DNA of 64,000 bases from Sporobolomyces roseus (lineage: Eukaryota; Basidiomycota; Microbotryomycetes; Sporidiobolales; Sporidiobolaceae), in assembly GCA_016617785.1 (NCBI GenBank), contig JADILM010000002.1, positions 744,001-808,000 on the forward strand, in the 5' to 3' direction. The notes below the pieces were generated by a model. It did not search any database and was not told the DNA's origin. It saw only the letters and a program-made list of their open reading frames with translations. This document shows, one piece after another, positions 51,361 through 61,700 of this stretch. How positions within the stretch are numbered: position 1 is the stretch's first letter; every line of letters starts with the position of its first letter. Made by a program: the position numbers and the translations under genes.

Positions 51361-52599
51361 AGCCTGGAATAGTAATAGTCAAAGTCGAACGAGGCAAGTA
51401 GCGAGGTCCGGTTTGAGGAGTGTTGATTGAAGACGAGGACTTTTTCACGGAGTGGAGAGCGCGTAGGAAGGCTTGAAGATCTTCTAAATACTTGTCGGTC
51501 TTGTTCTGGAAGGCTCGCTTGGTCTCAGAGAGAGCTGTAGGTGATGGAAACGAACAAAAAGCGAAACTTTGGATTTCTAACTTGTCCTGCTCACTGTCAT
51601 CTCTCAGATCAAGCTAATCGCCGCTCGGGAAGCTTACAGTGAACATACGAGTACATTGCACGTAACTCGAATGTCCTTTGAAGTCTTCTCGCTATTTCAT
51701 CTCGCTCAGCGCCCCTTTTTTCCCCCAGTCGATGCTATCGGCCTCGCTTCGACTGCTATTGCTCGATACACACTCCTATGGTTCGACTGAGTGACTGTGA
51801 CTGTTGGCGGCTCAGCTAGCTCGTCAAGGTGATGTAAGGTTCCTCAGTCAATCCGAGTTTCCGCTCAAAACTCGCTCAGAACGCTCGCTTGTGCTTCGCG
51901 TAAGCTCGAGTCGAGCTCTCACAGCTTCGAAATATTTAGGCGTAGATCCAGTAGACTGTCGAACATGAACGGGCTCACAGCCGTCACGTTCGAGGCGTCA
52001 ACCTGGTTCGTCGATTTTTCTGATTTCCTCGCACAGGCGTTGGTCGACTACGCTCTCTTCGCTTCTTACTTTGGTTCTTTTCTTTACCTTCGACATGCAT
52101 AGTAGAGACGTCTACGGGTCGGCGCGAAGGCATCTTGCAGAGTGGTGAGCTTCAGAATCGTAACGAAATCTTCGAAAACCAGACCGCTTCTATCCTTTCT
52201 TCTGGATATGGGTTGCAACACAGCTGATGAAGGGCGAAGTGTGACGCTGACTCGAGAACGAAGGTCAAACACAGCATCCGCACTGCCAACAAACCATTTC
52301 TCAACTGAGATCGACGAATCCGAAAAACGAGGGAACAACCTTTCTTCCGCTCTATCATAGCTTCGATCAAGGCGCGCTCGAAGCAAGTCTCACGAGTCCA
52401 CCTGTCTCGTTTTGAGACTTATTGCAAGCGGTGCTAAATTGCGATTGTGCCGAAGGGCTAAAATAGGGTTTAACGAGGAGGTCAAAGAGAGGAAAACTCG
52501 TTTCAACGGGGTGACAGCGACAACGAACGAGCGTTTGAAGTATTGTCCTGGACGACGCAAGAAGACGCTCTACCATACGAGCGAGCGAAGACAAGAAAA
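51361..52599. promoter_or_regulatory. 1.2-kb divergent regulatory region
   Basis: The longest gap in the window. It separates the Q/P-rich gene (minus) from the C2H2 factor (plus). It contains leader-like sequence for the minus gene up to about 51560 and a pyrimidine-rich segment near 51660-51730. Short plus- and minus-strand frames at 52084-52594 have no recognisable features. A long leader, uORFs or 5' UTR introns of the C2H2 gene could lie here. Confidence 0.45.
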
Positions 52600-54364
52600 A
52601 TGAGATTCGGTGTTTTGAACCGAAAAACGACTCAGCGAAATTGCACAGCGTTGCTCCTTTCTTCCTCTTCCGTTCCTCCTCTCCAATCCTCGACCACCTC
52701 GCACCTCAAGTTAATGCAAGCACTCTCTATCAAGACTGATTTCCCATCGAATCAAGGAGGAGTAGATTTCTCCATTCTCCCCTCTCCCTCGACTTTCTTC
52801 CTCTCCTCTTTGAACAACTTCCAGACTCAGTCTCCCACTTACGATCAGTACCCTCACTCGGCAACCGACTATCACTCGCACTTTAAGCAAGAAGAACAGA
52901 TAGAACAGGATTATTCGATCCTTCCATCTCTGTCCTCGCAAGAATCGTCAGTCAACGGTCGCTCCCCTTCTCCCGCTTCTTCTTTCCCTTCGACTCCCTC
53001 CGGATCTCCTATCCCTGGTCACCTTCAGATCGAATCAGTAGCAATCAAGGGAGAACAGGAGATGCTCTCAATGCACAACAAGGTTCGTTACTTGACCGTT
53101 TTTATTCATTCAATTCCCCTTTTCTTCTCCTTTCATTCCCCCTTCGCTCCTCCGCGTGGACACCGGTTGAAACTCAGCTAACGCTATAACCTCTCTATAG
53201 ATGGATTCCGCTGTTGGCGCCGTCTCTTTCGAATCCTTCAACTCGTTCTATTCGACCGAAATTCCTTCGCAGCAACATTATTTCAACTGCGCGTCTACTC
53301 AGCAGGAGGAGGAGCAACAGTTCACTCTTCCCCCTCCTCACCGTAATCACTACCAGCATTATCAAGTAACTCCTCAGTACGCGCCAGTCTACGGTCAACA
53401 AATTTCAGGAGGTTTCTCGGCCCATTCCGCTCCTTCTCAAATGGGATACGTTCATCAGCCTCAATTCGCTCCTCCTGCACCTGCGCCTCAACAGCAGTAC
53501 TCGACAGCTTCTTACGCGTTACCTCACTCCGCTCCTCCTCCTGCCGCGATCGAAACTCCTCACGGAACTTATTACTTCGTACCCAACTTGAACGTCGTTC
53601 CTTCTGTCGCTCCTACTCCAGTCATGGCTACGGTCGAACCGATTCAACTTCCTACTCCACCTCCTCACAACGCTGTCGTCTCTCCTCTGAACATTCCGAC
53701 TCCTTCTCCCTCTCCTCCCCAAAGTCAGGCAGGTTACGTCAAACTGTCGAATGGATTGACTGCCGGAGTCGCAATCGCACAAGCTACGACCGCTCGTCGT
53801 TCCGCTAGTGGAGCTACCGCTACCGTCGTCGTCGGAGGTCAAAAGCTTCGTCTCCCAGTAGGCCAAGGTAAACGAGGTTCGACCAAGCGACCGGCCAAGA
53901 AGGATCAAGTCAAACGCTTCGTAAGTTTTGCTGTATTCTCGCGATGTCTTTCGTGAATGAAAATTGATTTGTCATCGTTTTGCTTGGATTCAGATCTGCC
54001 CTCATCCCGGATGTGGTCGTGCTTTCGCTCGTAACTTCAACATGCAGTCTCACCACAAGAGTCACCTCGGTATTCGCGAATGTAAGTCAACCTTGTACCT
54101 TTCTATCTTTACTCGTACTCGCACTGACTCGACTTCCTCCCTCCTCTAGTCAACTGCCCTCACTGCCCGAAGAAGTTCTCTCGTCGTCACGATCGAGCTC
54201 GTCACTGTTCAGCTGTTCACGATTCTCACGTCGATCGCGATGGAAACATTGCTGGAACTTCGATGAGTTCAGGTTCACCTTCCGCCAGCGTGAATGATGA
54301 AGAATTCGACGACTACAACGATGGCGGAGGAGACAAGAACTACTTCGTTGATTACGCCGACTAA
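52600..54364 (+). CDS. C2H2 zinc-finger transcription factor
   Basis: Nuclear factor with two tandem C2H2 fingers at the C-terminus: CPHPGCGRAFARNFNMQSHHKSH, then CPHCPKKFSRRHDRARHCSAVH (fingers split by two introns after VKRF and GIRE). The link between fingers (LGIREFN) is close to the usual TGEKPF-type spacer. Upstream are long Ser/Pro/Gln/Tyr-rich regions and a basic patch (KRGSTKRPAKKDQVKR) likely to be a nuclear signal. The tail is acidic and ends NYFVDYAD-TAA at 54362-54364. The start is uncertain: ATG 52600 (AAAAATG context) gives an extra 38 Ser/Thr-rich residues, while ATG 52714 (MQALSIKTDF) starts just before the acidic, Ser/Pro-rich region. DNA targets unknown. Confidence 0.84.
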
Positions 54365-55537
54365 ACTCCTTAGTCGAGCTCCAACCTTTGAACGCGAAGG
54401 ACATCGTTCGAGTACACGAAATGGAGGAGGAGGAGGATTCGATCTTCCACTCACTTCCCTTTCCCACAATCGACCTCGGTTTCCCTTCCCGCAACCAAAC
54501 CCACTCTTCACCACTGCCTTATTCTTTACCGCAAAGAAACCTCAACCAAACCAACTTTTCACTGCCATCACGCCGGCCGTTTACATCGTTTTTTCCACTC
54601 CACTTTCTTCTTCTTCTCCCACCTCCTCCCTCTCTTCATCTCCGACTCTTCCTCTCACCCTCTTCCCTTCACCTCTAGAAGAAAACCAACGAAAATACGA
54701 TCAGGCCAGGCTTTCCAACCTCCTCAACCCCATTCTCTCCTTTCCCTTCTCTTTCATTTAGAGAAGAGAGAGGAGATACAAGAGTGGATCAGAGGCGCCG
54801 ATACTAGACGTCGCATTTATTGAATCTCTCTTCGTTAAGAGTTGCTTATTCAGCGAGGGTCTAGTCGTCCGCGTGCATTCAATCAATTCGAAAAAATCCC
54901 CTCAAGTTCTCTCCTTCCCTTCCTTCTCCTTCTCCCCGTCGTCATCGATTCGTGTAGAAGTTTTTGTCGCTACACGGGTTCAACTTCGTCGTCGGATCGG
55001 ATGGAGGGACCCCCCCCTATGGAGGAACAACCTGAGAACTCTCTCAACCACCCCTTTTTTCGAATGAATCTTTGGATCGGCCACCCAACCCCCCAAAACC
55101 AAACCATATACTCCCCCCGCTTCTCTCTCTCTCTCTTTACACTTTCACTCTTTCTCCTTACCGTTGCTTCTCCCTTTTTCTTGCTTGATTTCTCGTTTGC
55201 TTTCCCCTTTTTCTTCGTTCTTCCCTTTTTCGCTCCAACTCTCTGTATCACTTCCCCCATCCTCCCTCCTCCCTCGTAGCTCTCCTTCTTGATTGGACTC
55301 TCGTAATGGACAACGTGCTCTCTGTATTTCGTCGTTTTCTAGTCTTGCGAGATTCCCTCGCAAAGGAGGGGATCAAGTTGAATAATAGCGGTTTCACCCG
55401 ATTACAACAAGCGAATTCGAGAGCAAACGTAGTCAATTCAGATCTCGGCTTTTTGGAATTGCCGTCAAGTGAGATTATTTTTGATTGATCGTCGGTCGTC
55501 TTCTGCTCCTTCACATCCCGAACTCTTTTCTCGCATC
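54365..55537. other. 1.2-kb pyrimidine-rich intergenic region
   Basis: Between the C2H2 stop and the carrier start. Strongly C/T-rich on the plus strand (54600-54760 and 54900-55280), with no convincing exon. A 60-codon frame at 55306-55488 begins with ATG but shows no family features. Long UTRs are the simplest explanation. Confidence 0.4.
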
Positions 55538-57095
55538 ATGGTGAGCTCCTAGAAACGCGTGTACCTCCTCTCAGATGCTCACACAGCTTTCTCGCAGTCT
55601 TCCTCTTCCTCTTCTTCCTCGTCAACTCCTTCGCTCAAACCAGATCTCATCAAATCAAAAGAAGAGAAAGTAGCAGAGAAGTCAGCTTCGGGAATCAAAT
55701 CTTTCATTTCAGGTGGTGCAGGAGGTGTAGCTGCTGTCTTAGTCGGTTCGTTCCTCTCAGACCCCCCACTCTTCCTTTCCCTCTTCGGCCTCTTTGAAAG
55801 ATTGACGAATCTCGTGTGAGGTCTACGTAGGTCAACCATTCGATTTGACAAAGGTCAGGTTACAAACTGCTGCACCAGGTCAATACACTGGTACTTTAGA
55901 TGTCGTCAAACAAACTTTGGCGAGGGACGGTTTGAAAGGGTGAGCCTGACACTCTTTTCCGCTCCTACTTTTCTATCGACGAGGTTACTGACGTGGTGTG
56001 AGTGTGTGGGTAGTTTCTATCGTGGTATGGGACCTCCTCTTGCTGGTGTCACTCCAATGTTCGCAGTTAGTTTCTGGGTAAGTCTCTCTCGTTCCTTACC
56101 TCTTTCCTCGGTTTGCGTACTGTGGACTGACGAGATCGATGAGATTGGACGTATGTAGGGTTACTCGATGGGAAAGAAATTGGTATACGCTGCGACTCCT
56201 CAACGAAAATCATCAATCTTGTCGTATGGTGAACTCGCTGCTGCTGGTTTCTTCTCTGCGGTACCTACCACTCTAGTAGCTGCTCCTGTCGAACGTGTCA
56301 AGGTTCTACTACAAGTGAGTTCGAACATCACCAAACTTTCGGAATGAGGAAGAAAACTAATCCGACTTTGACTTCTTCGTCTCTCTCTCTTTCTTCCGAT
56401 GATTTCTTTTTTCTAGATGCAAGGTCAAGGTGGCAAACAACTCTACAGTGGACCTATGGACGCGGTTGGAAAACTTTACAAAGAAGGAGGATTGAGAAGT
56501 ATTTACCGAGGAACTGCCGCAACTCTCGCTCGAGATGGTCCCGGATCCGCTGCATACGTGCGTCTTCCACTCGCTTTCCCTTCCTATTCGATGCTGTACT
56601 GATCAAGAGGGAGTGGTGTATAGTTCGTTGCGTACGAATACGTGAAAAAGACTTTGACTCCAGCTGGACAAGACCCAGCAGCTCTCTCCCTCTCAGCAGT
56701 CATGGTAGCTGGTGGATTAGCCGGTGTTACCATGTGGACTTTCGCAATTCCTCCCGATGTAAGCTCTCTCTCTCCCCTTTCCTTCCTTCCTCGAAGACAG
56801 GTGCTGACTTCTGCTTCATGAGTTCAGGTCATTAAATCTCGATTACAAGGAGCTCCCGAAGGTACTTACAAAGGCTTCATTGATTGTGCTGCAAAGACGG
56901 TCAAGGCCGATGGTGTCAAAGCATTGTTCAAGGGATTCGGTCCTGCTATGTTGAGGGCTTTCCCAGCTAACGCTGCTACTTTCGTACGTTTTCGCTCTCT
57001 CTACTGACTGCATCGATTTGGCGCTGATCAGTGTGTGTTGTTCTGTACAGCTCGGTGTGGAATTATCGATGCAATTAATGAACAACCTTTTCTAG
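55538..57095 (+). CDS. CRC1: mitochondrial carnitine/acylcarnitine carrier
   Basis: Six-helix inner-membrane carrier exchanging carnitine and acylcarnitine. Exon 1 codes only the start codon (ATG 55538-55540). The intron 55541-55597 follows at once, and exon 2 opens [16 protein letters not shown]. Three carrier repeats show the PxDxxK signatures: [24 protein letters not shown] and AIPPDVIKSRLQ. The second and third motifs, plus [14 protein letters not shown] near the end, are those of the carnitine carrier subgroup. Typical matrix-loop blocks: [41 protein letters not shown] and [17 protein letters not shown]. Ends [12 protein letters not shown] at 57093-57095. Eight or so short introns. About 310 residues. 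Confidence 0.94.
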
Positions 57096-57331
57096 ATGCT
57101 CATTTCCTCTCTTCGATCCCCGTCACCCTTCGCTCTCTAATCACGTCGATTCACACAAAACACTTTTCATTGTTCGTATTCTATCAGTCCAGTTGTGCTT
57201 TCGTAACGATCGTTCAAAATTGCAGTTTTCTTTCATCTTCTTTGCAGTACTAGACGTTTACTCTCTCGCTCGTGTACCGGCAGACAGATGAGAGATGCTA
57301 TGATATATACATTGACACAGGATGAAGATGT

Positions 57332-58336
57332 CTACTGTTTCCCGCTCTTGACATCCTCAATCGCTCGTCGAACCGCTTTGGCAACGTCCACCGCACCAGG
57401 AAAGCTAATGTCTCGGGGATACGAGTCAGCGAAGGATCGATGGGGCTTGCAGTAGAAGAGAGGGACTCACTCTCCGTGCACGCAGATAGAGATCTTCGTC
57501 GCTGATTCCGGCAGTGTCAGACTGACTCCGTTCAGCGATTTCCACTCTCGCCTTTCGAGTACACCTTTGACTCGCTCATAAACCTCCTCTCCCGTGATTG
57601 GATGTCGCTCAGCTGCTGACCTAGGAGCAAGTAGTTTGCCCTCGTCGGAATACTGCAGATCGGCATAGAATTCTCCGATGAACTCGACCGATAACTCCTC
57701 GCATGCTTCTTGATGAGCGGATCCGGGTAAGCCCAACATTGGGACACCGTAGAGCTTGGCGACTCGGGCAGCTTCCCGTGCTAGTTCGATATTCTTGCTT
57801 GACATCACGTACTATGGAATTTGAAAGGAATTAGTTCACTTCATTGATAAACAAGAGAATGAAGAGCTAACCGCTTGACCATGACATTTGAGATGCGACA
57901 TTTCGATCTCGTTGAGCTTTAAGAAACCAGAGAGCGCTCCGGCTTGATAGAGGATACAATTGAAGAATGATTTCGGAGGTAGATGCATCTCCCTTCTACC
58001 GAAACCTTGCAAGTCGGGCAATCCAGGATGACAACCGATATTGACTCCATGCTTCTTCGCTCTGAGGTGACAATGAACGAGGTGTGGGAGAAGGCGAGGG
58101 AGAGGAAGGTGAGGGGAAAAAGAGAATACAGTTAAGAGACTGAGTTCTCGATAGGCCGAGTAGTTGGAGACTCACAAGGACGTAGTTTTGGCCATTACGT
58201 CGAAATCCGAAGCGTGGAAGCCGCAAGCGACGTTTGCGTAATCGAGGAAAGGCATCAGGTCTTCGTCTGCTCCGAGGTGCCATGGGCCATACGACTCGCC
58301 ACAGTCTACATTGATAGTCGCTTCGAGAGGTGCCAT
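57332..58336 (-). CDS. lamB: LamB/YcsF family protein (PxpA-like, 5-oxoprolinase/lactam subunit)
   Basis: Start ATG 58334-58336 (MAPLEATINVDCGESYGPW). Family signatures in order: NVDCGESYG, LMPFLDYANVACGFHASD, HGVNIGCHPGLPDLQGFGRREMHL, CHGQAYVMSS, LGLPGSAHQEA, FIGEFYADLQYSDEGKL, LAPRSAAERHPI and ICVHGDFPGAV (the last across an intron with a GTGAGT donor and ACATTAG acceptor). Ends EDVKSGKQ-TAG at 57332-57334. Four exons, about 265 residues, full length. Bacterial PxpA opens the lactam ring with PxpB/PxpC. The family takes its name from the lamB gene of the Aspergillus nidulans 2-pyrrolidinone locus. It is divergent from the urea-carboxylase-like gene across 384 bp, the arrangement seen at that locus. 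Confidence 0.93.
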
Positions 58337-58720
58337 GGAATCGAGCGGCTTATAGAGGGATGTAAGGGAGAGAGGTCGATTTCAAGATGAACAATGAGGG
58401 TGGGGAACGCTGAGCGAGGGAGGCTTGTAGAGGGTTGTGGGCTAATGTAGGCCAGTTATAGAGCTGTTTAGAATCTTCTAGTGGTGTCTCGGATGGTCAG
58501 AGGTCGAGTCAAAAAGTGGTGGGTCGGGAAGAACGGAAGAAAGCGAATTCGCTCCTTTGCTCCTCCTACACTTCGCTTACGACAAGCTCCGGAACACTGC
58601 AAGCATCCGTACATCGACCACTACCTTACACGGACCCGTAGTTCACTCGCAAACCTCAGTTTCTTCCCCTCACCTCCTTTTCCAATTCCCCACCTTCTAG
58701 CTTCCCCTCCTGCCCTCGAG
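58337..58720. promoter_or_regulatory. 384-bp divergent lamB / lamA-like promoter
   Basis: The shared region between the two start codons. In A. nidulans the lam genes answer to nitrogen control and an inducer-specific Zn cluster factor. I do not see a clear HGATAR cluster or an obvious CGG-spaced palindrome here. A pyrimidine-rich leader precedes the carboxylase ATG at 58721. Confidence 0.5.
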
Positions 58721-61700
58721 ATGGTTCAGCACAAGCTCCTCGTAGCGAATCGAGGAGAGATCAGCTTGCGAATCATTCGGGCTGCAAAGAAGCTCGGCAT
58801 ACCCTGTGTCTCCATCTATGCAGAGGTCGATTCCTCAGCTCCTCACGTTTTCAAGGCCGACGAGAGCGCTCTCGTGCCTTCGTACATCGATGGGTGAGTG
58901 CGAACCAATCTTTTAGCTCCAGGAGGACAATGGCTTACTGGGTTGCGAAATAGGCCGGCAATCATTGAAGTCGCGAAATCGAAAAACTGTACCATGCTGA
59001 ATCCTGGCTACGGGTTCCTTTCAGAGAACGATGTAAGCGAGCGCCCTTTTCCGACGAACCCCGATCAAGCGCACGAGCTCCGATCAAGCGTTAAGGAATC
59101 GGTCTCTCACAGGAGTTCGCTTCACTCGTCGAAAACGCTGGATTAGTCTGGTGCGGACCAACAGCTCAATCTATCCGCGAGATGGGACTCAAGCACGAGG
59201 CTCGTCGACGCGCTATCGCGGCTGATGTGCCGGTGCTGCCGGGATCAGAGCTAGTCGAAACTCTTGAGGCGGCGACTGAGCAAGCGAATTCAGTTGGATT
59301 CCCTGTAAGCTAGCTCACCGTTCTCTCGTGCGAAGCCGTTACTGACAACTTGGGAGACGTAGATCATGCTGAAAGGTACTTCGGGCGGTGGAGGGATGGG
59401 GATGGAAGTGGTGAAGGATGAAGCGGAACTGCAAGAGGTCTATCAGAGAACCGTTGATATGTCAAAGGTACGTCTCAAATTGTCTCTCTGTATCTCTTCC
59501 AACCCAACCTCGTAGCACTTCGTGCTGGGCGACTGCTGACTGCTTGTCCCTCTACTGCTTGAGAAACAGAGTCTCTTCGGCAACGGAGGCGTCTTCATCG
59601 AAAAGTTCATTCCTCTGGCACGCCATATCGAGATCCAGGTATTCGGCAATGGCGAAGGACAAGTCGTACACTGCGGTGAAAGAGAGTGTTCCGCTCAGAG
59701 ACGGAATCAAAAGGTACTCGAAGAAGCCAATTCTCCGTTCATCGAAGAGCATCCCGGTTCGTCTCTTTCGCTGCCTCTCTAGCCTTCTCCGCTTATGAAT
59801 CTCGCGCTCACGTATCTCTCTCAATCTCAGAGCTTCGAGAAAAGCTTTGTTCCGCTGCTGTTCGACTCTGCGAGCTCATCAACTATCGAAGCGCTGGAAC
59901 AGTCGAATTCCTCGTCGACGACAACACCGCAGATTACTACTTCCTCGAGTTGAACGCTCGACTTCAAGTCGAACATCCTGTCACCGAAGCCATTCGACCT
60001 GGTCTCGATCTCCCTGATCTGATGCTCCGATTGGCAATGTCGCAAACGAGCGCCGAACCTTTCTCTCTTCCCTCGCAAGAATCGCTCTCGAAGACGACAG
60101 GTCACGCTATCGAAGCTCGTGAGTCAAATGACTTTCTCTATGGCTCGCGTATCTGTGGTATCTCCCTCTGCACTTCCCTGACTCGGCTTGACTTGTCCTT
60201 CTGCAGGTGTCTACGCCGAAATCCCTCACCTCAACTTCAAGCCTGCGCCTGGACTACTCCAGGAGGTATCCTTCCCGGATCACAACTGGCTCCGAGTCGA
60301 TACTTGGGTGTCGTCGGGCTCAGTCATCTCGTCTTTCTTCGATCCGATGATTGCGAAAGTTATCGCATTCGGATCGACTCGGGACGAAGCTCGAACGAGA
60401 CTCGATCAAGCACTATCAAAAACCAAGCTGCTAGGTACAGCTACCAACGTTGAGTATCTCAGATCTATTCTGACTTGCGAAAGTGCGTTTCTTCTCTCGT
60501 TCCTCCTCGATTGGCAGATATTCCAATCTCTCGACACTCGTCGCTATGGAGATTTCACACACTTACAAACTCGTCGCTACAGGATTCGCTCAAGGTAAAG
60601 TGACAACTTCGTACCTCAACACGTTCGACGAGTACCAGCCAAGCTGCATCGAAGTTATCGATGGAGGACTGTCAACTTCGATTCAAGACCTACGTCCTCG
60701 TTTACTTGCTGGAGGGGACGGAATACCAAGGTCTGGAGCGATGGATCATCTCGCCGCGAAGGCTGCGAACGCCCTAGTCGGAAACCCCGCAGAGACCGAG
60801 GTTATCGAGGCAACTCTCAGGTCAGTTCCTCTAGACCCAGATCGAGCGCTTCTGACGGTTTTCCCCTGCCTACAGTGGTCCGACACTCAAGTTCACTACC
60901 GACACCGTCGTTGCAGTCACGGGAGCGGACACCGAGATTTTCTTGGACGAAGAGACGAAACAGAACTGGAGTCGTTTTACCGTTCGAGCTGGTCAAACTT
61001 TGGAGATCGGGAGCTGCGAAGGGACTGGTAGTCGAGTATATCTCGCCATCAAAGGAGGACTACCGAGCGTCCCGTACTTTCTGGATTCGAAATCGACTTT
61101 CGCAGGAGGAGGATTTGGAGGAGTTCAAGGTCGCGAACTCGTTGGAGGAGATATCCTCTCTCTCGCGCCTTCCGCAGCTCCTACTTCTTACGACACCGAC
61201 TACACGATCTCGGTCGAGTCTCGTCCCTCGTACACTCACGAATGGCGACTCGCAGCTCTCCCCGGTCCCCACGGCGATTTGGACTACCTCCTCCCCGAAG
61301 ATCTCGAGACACTCTACTCGACCACGTTCACCGTCAGCGCTCAAGCGAACCGTCTGGGAATACGACTCGAAGGAATGAAGCCTCTCAAGTTCAGTAGGAA
61401 AGATGGAGGAGCGGGAGGCGGGCACCCCTCGAATACAATCGAATTCGGTTACACCGGTACGTCCTCGCTCTGCTATTCGCTCGTATGGTTTGTTGAACTC
61501 ATCGAGAGTCGTATCTAATAGCTGGTCTCGTCAATCTCAACGGAGATACTCCAGTCATTCTCGGTCTTGATCCTCCGGGTTCGTCTATCGCTGCTCATCT
61601 GTGCTCGTCGCAACTGTCGCTTACAATCAATGTTATGCACTAGATGCCGGAGGTCTGATCTGCTGCATCGGAGTCGTGACTGTCGAGTGGTGGAAACTTG

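Noticed and set aside
52084..52594. Frames on both strands in the 1.2-kb gap
   Set aside because: Short, mutually overlapping and featureless. No exon chain could be built from them.
55306..55488. 60-codon plus-strand frame upstream of the carnitine carrier
   Set aside because: No family features, composition like its surroundings, and the true carrier start is at 55538. Could be a uORF, but there is no evidence.
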